Source: Planctomycetota bacterium | Lineage (GTDB): Bacteria; Planctomycetota; Phycisphaerae; UBA1845; UTPLA1 | Reading direction: 5' to 3' | DNA length: 5,319 nucleotides | NCBI GenBank assembly: GCA_027295245.1 | Contig: JAPULF010000003.1 | Span: forward strand, 1-5,319 | Shown here: one piece after another, positions 1-4,212 of the stretch | How the letters are laid out: each line of letters opens with the position of its first letter | Numbering within the stretch: position 1 is the stretch's first letter | Program-made: the position numbers and the translations under genes | Notes under the pieces: generated by a model | What the model was told of the DNA's origin: nothing | Databases searched by the model: none | What the model saw: only the letters and a program-made list of their open reading frames with translations

Positions 1-16
1 GAGGGTCAATTGCAAA

Positions 17-52
17 AGTTGCGCCCAGTTGCGCCCAGTTGCGCCCAGTTGC
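17..52. repeat. Decamer tandem repeat, AGTTGCGCCC x 3.6
   Basis: Three perfect head-to-tail copies of AGTTGCGCCC occupy 17-26, 27-36 and 37-46, followed by a partial AGTTGC at 47-52. It is not in a plausible gene. The array abuts the A7 tract and the GC-rich foldable element. Perfect copies suggest recent slippage, so copy number may vary between strains. Confidence 0.85.
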
Positions 53-54
53 AC

Positions 55-123
55 AAAAAAAGCCCCGCCGTGCCGAAGCCGCAGGTCCGCCGGCGCGGAA
101 CGTCCGCCGTGGCGGAGCGGGGC
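55..123 (-). terminator. Structured GC-rich element with T7 tract, likely terminator of dksA-lspA
   Basis: A perfect 7-bp stem pairs GCCCCGC (62-68) with GCGGGGC (117-123). On the minus strand the stem is followed at once by seven Ts (A at 55-61 on the plus strand), as in an intrinsic terminator for minus-strand transcription. The enclosed 48 nt can form two further hairpins, 68-75 with 91-98 (one U-G pair on plus RNA, a mismatch on minus RNA) and 103-107 with 112-116, giving a three-way-junction shape. The large loop is unusual for an intrinsic terminator, and the element lies about 200 nt past the lspA stop. It may instead be a dispersed palindromic repeat (REP or MITE-like) that happens to terminate. 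Confidence 0.5.
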
Positions 124-128
124 GAGAG

Positions 129-163
129 AACTGAGAACTGACAACTGACAACTGACAACTGAA
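129..163. repeat. Heptamer tandem repeat, AACTGAC-type x 5
   Basis: Five consecutive 7-nt units of the form AACTGAN lie at 129-135, 136-142, 143-149, 150-156 and 157-163. The three central units are identical (AACTGAC) and the outer units differ only in the last base. Heptanucleotide arrays of this general kind (STRR-like) are known from cyanobacteria and other large bacterial genomes, and their function is unknown. Because 7 is not a multiple of 3, the translated frames give a spurious repetitive peptide, which argues against coding. Confidence 0.85.
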
Positions 164-174
164 TACCTTGCAAC

Positions 175-192
175 TTGCACCGCCCGGTGCAA
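175..192. repeat. Small inverted repeat, 7-bp stem with 4-nt loop
   Basis: TTGCACC (175-181) pairs perfectly with GGTGCAA (186-192) around the loop GCCC. No T tract follows on either strand, so it is not an intrinsic terminator. It shares the TTGCA/TGCAA word with the neighbouring repeats. Confidence 0.55.
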
Positions 193-320
193 CCGAAACG
201 GCCCCAGCGGCCCCGAAATCGAGGGAGTGACCAGAAGTTGCAGGTTGTTGCACCCCAGGAATGGAGCCCAGACAAAAAATGTCGCTAACCGAACCGCCGC
301 CCATCGAGCAAAAAACCGCC

Positions 321-1091
321 CTAGGCACCCTCCGCCGGCTCGTGATGCTTCCGCTCCCGCCAGAAGTTCATCAGCAGAATCCCGACCCCCACGACCAGCA
401 TCGCGTCCGCCACGTTGAAAATCCACGGATAGATCTCCCGACCCGCGATCTTCACCTCGAATTTGATGAAATCCCGCACAACCGGCTGCGGACCGTATTC
501 CACGATCTCCAGCCGCTTGCGATCACCGGTCGATCCTCCGGCAATCGGCCACGTCCGTGGATTCCGGTCCCTCGTCCCATAGTCCACGATCGTCACGCTC
601 TCGCCGTCCGCCGATTGCAGCGTCCCGATCGCCCGCCGCGATCCCTGCGGCCCCTCCAACCGAACGACGCACGCCTCCTGCGTGGTCCGGTCGTAGAGAT
701 TCCCCACCGCCCCAGCCAGCACCAACCCCAAGGCCAAGTGCAGGCTCCACTGCTTCGCCGACGAATTCGCGAACAAGTACAGCACGAAAATCAGCGCCAG
801 CACCGACGCACCCACGAAGATCGGCGCAAACCCGTCGCCCAATCCAAACAGCGCCCCCGGATTCAGCGAAAGATGAAACCCCAGAAAACTCTCGACGATC
901 GTGCGGCTTTCGTTCCACTTCAGCGTGCTGAACGCCCACTCTTTCGACCAAAGATCCAGTCCCAGCCCGCCGACCACGGCGATCCAAAGCCGAACGTGAC
1001 TCATCGGATGCCGGAACGCCCACGCGATCTCCGGCGACCCCGTGGCTCCCGCTTCGTCTTGATGGACGTGAGAATCTGTCGACATGGGCAC
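321..1091 (-). CDS. lspA: Lipoprotein signal peptidase (signal peptidase II) with enlarged TM3-TM4 loop
   Basis: This inner-membrane aspartyl protease removes the signal peptide from prolipoproteins after Lgt adds diacylglycerol, cutting before the lipid-modified cysteine. All family motifs are visible in the 256 residues: LDLWSK (45-50, D46), LNPGALFGLG (76-85), GAVGNLYDR (127-135, catalytic D134), VRDFIKFE (205-212) and FNVADA (225-230, catalytic D229). Four membrane segments fall near 33-48, 88-108, 116-134 and 224-243. Usual LspA proteins have about 160-170 residues. The excess here is a 30-residue N-terminal tail and an insertion at about 136-203 between the two catalytic aspartates. The start is GTG at 1091, with GAGGGA 9 nt upstream; ATG at 1085 is possible but badly spaced. 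The gene lies 18 nt downstream of the TraR/DksA-like gene and shares its promoter. Confidence 0.95.
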   Translation of the reverse strand: MPMSTDSHVHQDEAGATGSPEIAWAFRHPMSHVRLWIAVVGGLGLDLWSKEWAFSTLKWNESRTIVESFLGFHLSLNPGALFGLGDGFAPIFVGASVLALIFVLYLFANSSAKQWSLHLALGLVLAGAVGNLYDRTTQEACVVRLEGPQGSRRAIGTLQSADGESVTIVDYGTRDRNPRTWPIAGGSTGDRKRLEIVEYGPQPVVRDFIKFEVKIAGREIYPWIFNVADAMLVVGVGILLMNFWRERKHHEPAEGA

Positions 1092-1109
1092 TGCGGCCGA
1101 TCCCTCGGT

Positions 1110-1637
1110 TCAGCGTCTGCCGTTTTCTTCCAGAAACCGCTTGTGTTCGACGCGGTAACGGGCCCACGGCTTCGCCTTCAGCCGGGCCTTCGGAATCGCC
1201 TTGTGCGTCCCCTCGCAAATGCCGTAGGTTCCGTCCCGAATTCGCGCCAACGCCGCGTCGATTTCCTTGAGCGTCTCTTGCTCGCCCGAGATCAGCTCGA
1301 TCGTGAACTCCTGCTCGTAGTTGTCCGTTCCTATATCGGCCATGTGAATCGGCATCATCGAGAGATCGCCGGTCGCGTCCATGCGATTCTTCTTGAGGGC
1401 CTCCGCCTCCATGTGGTCCACGTCGCCGACCAGTTCCAATCGTTTCTTCAAAAGCAGGAGCCGGTACGTCTCCATCTCGTCCGCCGGGAATCGCGGCTTC
1501 GACGCCGGCACGGGTGTACCCTCTTTGCCCGACGGTTTCGCGGACCGCACCGCGGCGCCGTCTTGCAACCGCGCGGCATCTTTGCGCTGCGACGAACGTG
1601 CGGACCGCCCGTTGCGCGGTGTCGAACCCTTGGCCAA
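1110..1637 (-). CDS. TraR/DksA-family transcriptional regulator with degenerate zinc finger
   Basis: The 175-residue product belongs to the DksA/TraR family, which enters the RNA polymerase secondary channel and modulates initiation. A basic, low-complexity N-terminus (1-50, rich in K, R, S and P) precedes a helical coiled-coil region (about 54-135) whose tip carries MADIGTDNYEQE (99-110), with acidic residues D101 and D105. The C-terminal finger begins GTYGICEGTHKAIPKARL (136-153). Only C141 of the four zinc cysteines remains; the other positions read T144, R162 and H165. Such C-x2-T variants occur among zinc-independent DksA paralogs such as Pseudomonas DksA2, so it is probably functional. 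The start is TTG at 1637, chosen because a perfect AGGAGG sits 6 nt upstream. The frame stays open far upstream, antisense to tgt, but that part is not coding. It is the first gene of an operon with lspA. Which paralog it matches cannot be settled here, so no symbol is given. Confidence 0.88.
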   Translation of the reverse strand: MAKGSTPRNGRSARSSQRKDAARLQDGAAVRSAKPSGKEGTPVPASKPRFPADEMETYRLLLLKKRLELVGDVDHMEAEALKKNRMDATGDLSMMPIHMADIGTDNYEQEFTIELISGEQETLKEIDAALARIRDGTYGICEGTHKAIPKARLKAKPWARYRVEHKRFLEENGRR

Positions 1638-1643
1638 TTCTCG

Positions 1644-1649
1644 CCTCCT
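1644..1649 (-). promoter_or_regulatory. Shine-Dalgarno AGGAGG that fixes the TTG start of the DksA-like gene
   Basis: A full-consensus AGGAGG reads on the minus strand at 1649-1644, with a 6-nt spacer to the TTG at 1637-1635. No in-frame ATG or GTG lies close enough to compete, so this site decides the start. Confidence 0.85.
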
Positions 1650-1663
1650 GTTATGCCATGCCA

Positions 1664-1688
1664 AGGGTGCGTATATCCTACGCACCCT
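1664..1688 (-). promoter_or_regulatory. Perfect 10-bp inverted repeat in the dksA-lspA leader
   Basis: AGGGTGCGTA (1664-1673) and TACGCACCCT (1679-1688) are exact reverse complements around a 5-nt loop. The element lies between the predicted promoter (1741-1769) and the Shine-Dalgarno (1649-1644), so it would form a stable hairpin in the 5' leader, 14 nt upstream of the Shine-Dalgarno. No T tract follows, so it is not an intrinsic terminator. It could be an mRNA stabiliser, a protein-binding leader element or a DNA operator just downstream of the start point. Confidence 0.7.
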
Positions 1689-1740
1689 GTCGACCCGGAC
1701 CGACCGGGACTCCGAGCCGACGACTCTGCCAAGCCCGACA

Positions 1741-1769
1741 AGTATATGGGGCCGCCTCGGGAGTGTCAA
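1741..1769 (-). promoter_or_regulatory. Sigma70-type promoter for dksA-lspA
   Basis: On the minus strand, TTGACA (1769-1764, perfect -35) is followed after exactly 17 nt by TATACT (1746-1741, 5 of 6 matches to the -10 consensus). Transcription would start near 1734, giving a leader of about 97 nt before the TTG start. This is the strongest promoter match I found in the window, and it points correctly into the operon. Confidence 0.85.
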
Positions 1770-1777
1770 GCGGCCCC
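1748..1777. promoter_or_regulatory. Inverted repeat overlapping the dksA-lspA promoter, candidate operator
   Basis: GGGGCCGC (1748-1755) and GCGGCCCC (1770-1777) are perfect 8-bp reverse complements separated by 14 nt. On the minus strand one arm sits directly upstream of the -35 hexamer and the other lies in the spacer just before the -10, so the -35 box is enclosed. A dimeric regulator bound here would occlude RNA polymerase. No regulator family can be named from the sequence, and a chance GC-rich palindrome remains possible. Confidence 0.45.
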
Positions 1778-1820
1778 GCGGGACAGCCTGAAAGTGGGCT
1801 CGCGAGGCCGCATCGCAACA

Positions 1821-1843
1821 TAATATACAAGTGTATATATGTG
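1821..1843. promoter_or_regulatory. AT-rich palindrome in the dksA/tgt divergent region
   Basis: ATATACA (1823-1829) and TGTATAT (1832-1838) form a perfect 7+2+7 inverted repeat inside an AT-rich island within otherwise GC-rich DNA. It lies 52 nt or more upstream of the dksA -35 box and about 130 nt upstream of the tgt start. It may be the core of the tgt promoter (TAATAT at 1821 and TATATA at 1834 resemble -10 boxes, but no good -35 lies upstream) or a binding site serving both genes. The 11-mer ACACTTGTATA on its minus strand recurs at 4172-4182. Confidence 0.4.
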
Positions 1844-1970
1844 TTCGGCGGGTCCGCGCCGACTCCGTCCGCGGTCGATGCAACGCCACTCGAATTCCGG
1901 TACGATCTCGATCGTTGTAGACTGCCGCGTCGCCCACAGCGCCGGACGTGAAGACGAGAGTCGACCGAGC

Positions 1971-3110
1971 ATGCCATTCAGTTTCCATGTCGTCCGATCC
2001 GACAGCCGTACCCCCGCCCGGCTGGGACGCCTCGAGACGCCGCACGGCACCATAGATACGCCGGTATTTATTACGGTCGGGACCCGAGCCGCCGTCAAGG
2101 GGATCGCCCCCCGCGACCTCCACGAAGCCGGCGCGGAGATCCTGCTCGCCAACACCTACCACCTCGCCCTGCGACCCGGCGACGACGTCATCGCCGAGCT
2201 GGGCGGACTCCATACATTCATGGGCTGGGACCGACCCCTCCTGACCGACAGCGGCGGGTTCCAGGTCTTCAGCCTGGCGACCCTCAGGTCCGTCGACGAC
2301 CGGGGCGTCACCTTCAGATCGCATATCGACGGCGCCGAGTTCCGGCTCGATCCCGCAAGGGCCGTCGGCATCCAGGAAAACCTCGGCGCCGACATCATCA
2401 TGGCTTTCGACGAGTGCGTCCGCCTGCCGGCGGCCGACGGCGCACTCGAGCGGGCCGTCGACCGTTCCGTCCGATGGGCCGGCGAGTGCAAGCGTGCACA
2501 AACCAGAACCGACCAGGCCCTGTTCGCCATCGTCCAGGGCGGCCTGGATCTCGACCTCCGCCGCAGGTGCCTCGACGCCCTCGTGGAGATCGACTTCCCG
2601 GGCTACGCCGTCGGCGGACTGGCGGTCGGCGACACCCCCGACCAGATGGCCCAATTCCTGCCACAGTTTGTCCCGCACATGCCGACCGATCGGCCCCGAT
2701 ATCTCATGGGCGTCGGAAGACCCATCGATATCCTCCGCGCGGTTGCATCCGGCATCGACATGTTCGATTGCGTCATGCCCACCCGAAACGGCAGAAACGC
2801 CTACGCCTTCGTCCCCGACGGCTTCCTCCGAATGCGTAACGCCGATCTCCGCGCCGACCCCCGACCCATTCAGGAAACGTGTGACTGCCATACCTGTAAG
2901 CACTTTAGCAGGGGCTATTTACGACACTTGTTTCTCGCGAAAGAGATGCTGGGACCGATACTGGTCTCGCTCCACAACATCGCGTACTATCAGCGCTGGA
3001 TGCGGCGGATACGCGATGCCATCGCCTCCGACACATTCGATGACATGATTCGACAGTGCGAAGATCGGGCCTCGCGAGCCCCCAATAACGACGAGGCTGC
3101 AGAATGCTAG
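1971..3110 (+). CDS. tgt: Queuine/archaeosine-family tRNA-guanine transglycosylase (bacterial TGT)
   Basis: This enzyme swaps guanine for preQ1 at position 34 of tRNAs with GUN anticodons (Tyr, His, Asn, Asp), the committed base-exchange step of queuosine synthesis. The 379-residue length matches the bacterial family. Visible motifs are TPVFITVGT (30-38), LANTYHL (59-65), LLTDSGGFQVFSL (90-102, D93), DEC (147-149), IVQGG (187-191), the substrate loop GGLAVG (215-220), the nucleophile region DMFDCVMPTRNGRN (263-276, nucleophile D266) and the zinc site CDCHTC (C304, C306, C309) with H335 in SLHN. ATG 1971 gives the usual short lead into the first barrel strand. Its Shine-Dalgarno is weak (GAGAG, 10 nt away). 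The gene overlaps yajC by 7 nt, as expected for the conserved tgt-yajC pair. No queA lies upstream, where the gene is divergent from dksA-lspA. Confidence 0.97.
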   Translation: MPFSFHVVRSDSRTPARLGRLETPHGTIDTPVFITVGTRAAVKGIAPRDLHEAGAEILLANTYHLALRPGDDVIAELGGLHTFMGWDRPLLTDSGGFQVFSLATLRSVDDRGVTFRSHIDGAEFRLDPARAVGIQENLGADIIMAFDECVRLPAADGALERAVDRSVRWAGECKRAQTRTDQALFAIVQGGLDLDLRRRCLDALVEIDFPGYAVGGLAVGDTPDQMAQFLPQFVPHMPTDRPRYLMGVGRPIDILRAVASGIDMFDCVMPTRNGRNAYAFVPDGFLRMRNADLRADPRPIQETCDCHTCKHFSRGYLRHLFLAKEMLGPILVSLHNIAYYQRWMRRIRDAIASDTFDDMIRQCEDRASRAPNNDEAAEC

Positions 3111-3460
3111 CGACACCGGGCATGTTTGCCCTGGCAACCCTTTCTCAAAGCGGAAAACCTGTGGGTCTGTTTGATTACCTGCCCATGTTTGCCGTGATGG
3201 GTCTGATCTTCTACTTCCTGCTGATTCGGCCGCAGAGCAAAGAAAAGAAGAAGCGTGCCAAGATGCTCTCCCAAATCAAGAAAAACGACCGTGTGGTCAC
3301 GATCGGCGGCATCGTGGGCACGGTCGCGACCGTCAAGGAAGACGAGGTGACCCTGAAGGTTGACGAGTCCAACAACACCAAGATCACCTTTACACGTGTC
3401 GCAATTCAACGCGTCATGTCGGCCGAAACAGCCACAACCGCCGAAAAGCCCGCCAAATAG
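3104..3460 (+). CDS. yajC: Preprotein translocase subunit YajC
   Basis: YajC is a small single-pass membrane protein that associates with SecDF-YidC at the SecYEG translocon; its exact role is accessory. The 118 residues show a short N-terminal segment, one membrane helix (about 24-41) followed by RPQ and a lysine/arginine-rich stretch (42-53), then the typical soluble domain with NDRVVTIGGIVGTV (61-74) and ITFTRVAIQRV (94-104). The ATG overlaps the last 7 nt of tgt, and GAGG at 3093-3096 gives a 7-nt spacer, so translation is probably coupled to tgt. ATG 3122, six codons in, is a weaker alternative. The tail from about 106 is Ala/Thr/Lys-rich and nonconserved. In many bacteria secD comes next; here a 187-nt gap and an unrelated gene follow. 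Confidence 0.95.
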   Translation: MLATPGMFALATLSQSGKPVGLFDYLPMFAVMGLIFYFLLIRPQSKEKKKRAKMLSQIKKNDRVVTIGGIVGTVATVKEDEVTLKVDESNNTKITFTRVAIQRVMSAETATTAEKPAK

Positions 3461-3647
3461 CGCAGCTCTCACCCTCACCCTTGGGACCGGTAACATCCAG
3501 GGTCTCAGGAGGCCGCGCTAACCGTAGACCGCTTATTTCGCCGATACTTACGGCGACGACCGGCGGCCTTCGGCGAACTCGCGGCGGATTTGGACCGATC
3601 CGCGACCCGGTCGAGGCGATTCGTTATAATCTTGCAGGAGTTCATCA
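3461..3647 (+). other. Intergenic region between yajC and the secreted-protein gene
   Basis: This 187-nt gap has no convincing gene. It contains a weak 6-bp stem (GGGACC with GGTCTC, one wobble) about 20 nt after the yajC stop and CGCCG/CGGCG (3539-3543 and 3551-3555). Neither is followed by a T tract, so no intrinsic terminator can be called for tgt-yajC. The 3' end holds the TATAAT box and the first ribosome binding site of the next gene. A 61-codon frame from TTG 3481 lacks a ribosome binding site and is not accepted. Confidence 0.6.
3625..3630 (+). promoter_or_regulatory. Perfect -10 box (TATAAT) upstream of the secreted-protein gene
   Basis: TATAAT at 3625-3630 matches the sigma70 -10 consensus exactly. 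No good -35 lies 16-18 nt upstream (the sequence there is GC-rich), so an activator or strong -10 dependence would be needed. The predicted start point near 3637 leaves a leader of only about 11 nt to ATG 3648 or about 26 nt to ATG 3663. Confidence 0.55.
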
Positions 3648-3656
3648 ATGCGGGAG
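3636..3656 (+). promoter_or_regulatory. Two Shine-Dalgarno sites serving alternative starts
   Basis: AGGAG at 3636-3640 is 7 nt from ATG 3648, and GGAG at 3653-3656 is 6 nt from the in-frame ATG 3663. If transcription starts near 3637, the first site would lie at the very 5' end of the mRNA and the second would be favoured. Confidence 0.5.
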
Positions 3657-4130
3657 AAGATCATGAAATCTGTTTGGAATCGCCAAGTCCTGATTGCTCT
3701 GGCCGTTGCGGCTGGAATCGTTTGCTTGTTCGGCGGAACCGCGCAGGCCCAGGATGAGGGCGGCGGCGTTCGACCTCCGAATATCATCGAAAACCAATTC
3801 GCCACAACAACCAACGGCTCTCTGCAGGCCCGCCGGCCCGGCCTCTGGATTCAGGCGGGCATCGCCGGGACGCAAGGTGGGATTGTTCCGCCGGGCGTCG
3901 AGCCCCCGATCGAAGATTCGTTCGTCCGTGAGTCGGCAGCGCTGATCATGCAGTCCGTCTTCGACTCGATCATCGGCCTGATGGACACGTTGACCCTCGG
4001 CGCGTCCTTCGGCATATTCGACGGCCTCTTCAATACGCTCTCGGGCCTTTTTGGCGGCACACCGCCGGAGTCGGCAACCATCCCCAACCCGACCACCGCC
4101 GGCTCGGGAACCACGACGCCCATTCCCTAG
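3648..4130 (+). CDS. Small secreted protein of unknown function
   Basis: I do not recognise this family. The 160-residue frame starts MREKIMKSVWNRQ and has a clear Sec signal peptide: basic n-region, hydrophobic core at about 14-30, and a type I cleavage site TAQA/QD after residue 34. A cysteine in the core (C26) lacks a proper lipobox, so it is not called a lipoprotein. The mature part has a Gly/Pro-rich segment (38-90), a hydrophobic, probably amphipathic helical stretch (92-135, with repeated FD/LF/GL patterns and FGIFDGLFNTLSGLFGG at 121-137) and a Pro/Thr-rich tail (138-160). No cysteines remain after export. ATG 3663 (residue 6) has its own Shine-Dalgarno and is an equally good start. 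The gene has its own TATAAT box and is convergent with the CPBP gene. It could associate with membranes or assemble through the helical segment; no function can be assigned. Confidence 0.75.
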   Translation: MREKIMKSVWNRQVLIALAVAAGIVCLFGGTAQAQDEGGGVRPPNIIENQFATTTNGSLQARRPGLWIQAGIAGTQGGIVPPGVEPPIEDSFVRESAALIMQSVFDSIIGLMDTLTLGASFGIFDGLFNTLSGLFGGTPPESATIPNPTTAGSGTTTPIP

Positions 4131-4212
4131 CCCGACGGCCGCGACGCCCAGCCGACCCGCGCCATTCGTACACACTTGTATAAATGAACGTGACCCACGC
4201 CCTGCTGTAGCG
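4131..4212. other. Convergent intergenic gap with a copy of the ACACTTGTATA motif
   Basis: The 82 nt between two convergent stop codons contain no hairpin with a T tract, so a bidirectional terminator is not visible. ACACTTGTATA at 4172-4182 is the exact reverse complement of 1824-1834 in the dksA/tgt region. An AT-rich word of this length is unexpected in GC-rich DNA, but its role here is unknown. Confidence 0.45.

Larger units (their letters stand above)
1..320. other. Gene-free, repeat-rich region downstream of lspA
   Basis: No reading frame here looks like a gene: the frames that stay open run through tandem repeats and have no ribosome binding site or family resemblance. The stretch holds, in order, a decamer tandem repeat, a GC-rich foldable element with an adjoining A7 (T7 on the minus strand), a heptamer tandem repeat and a 7-bp hairpin. 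The word AGTTGC, or its complement GCAACT, recurs outside the decamer array too, at 170-175 and 236-241. This makes the whole region look like accumulated repeat sequence rather than a decayed gene. It probably contains the 3' UTR and terminator of the dksA-lspA transcript. Confidence 0.7.

Noticed and set aside
6..275. 89-codon minus-strand frame
   Set aside because: It runs through the decamer, heptamer and palindromic repeats, so its peptide reflects the repeats, and no ribosome binding site supports it.
271..320. Intrinsic terminator directly after lspA (T6 tracts on the minus strand)
   Set aside because: The T runs are present, but the only stems are 3-4 bp; the element at 55-123 is the better candidate.
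261..1823. 520-codon plus-strand open frame
   Set aside because: It lies antisense to lspA and the DksA-like gene, both of which have full family motifs. The translation is Arg/Pro/His-rich with no domain, as expected for a shadow frame in GC-rich DNA.
1903..1914. CGATC-TC-GATCG inverted repeat upstream of tgt
   Set aside because: Five-base arms with a 2-nt centre, common by chance in GC-rich DNA; not supported as an operator.
1840..1970. Possible preQ1 riboswitch ahead of tgt
   Set aside because: The gene's link to queuosine suggested it, but I see no compact hairpin with the A-rich tail and pseudoknot pairing that the known preQ1 classes require.
1638..2903. N-terminal extension of the DksA-like frame, in frame and open through the antisense strand of tgt
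   Set aside because: The extension is antisense to an unmistakable tgt, while AGGAGG plus TTG at 1637 and the promoter at 1741-1769 place the real start downstream.
3481..3666. 61-codon plus-strand frame from TTG after yajC
   Set aside because: There is no Shine-Dalgarno, the composition is Arg/Gly-rich, and it runs across the predicted TATAAT box and into the next gene.
3714..3725. Lipobox reading of the secreted protein (GIVC at 23-26)
   Set aside because: The residues before the cysteine do not fit L-(A/S/T/V/I)-(G/A/S)-C, and a better type I site TAQA/QD follows eight residues later.
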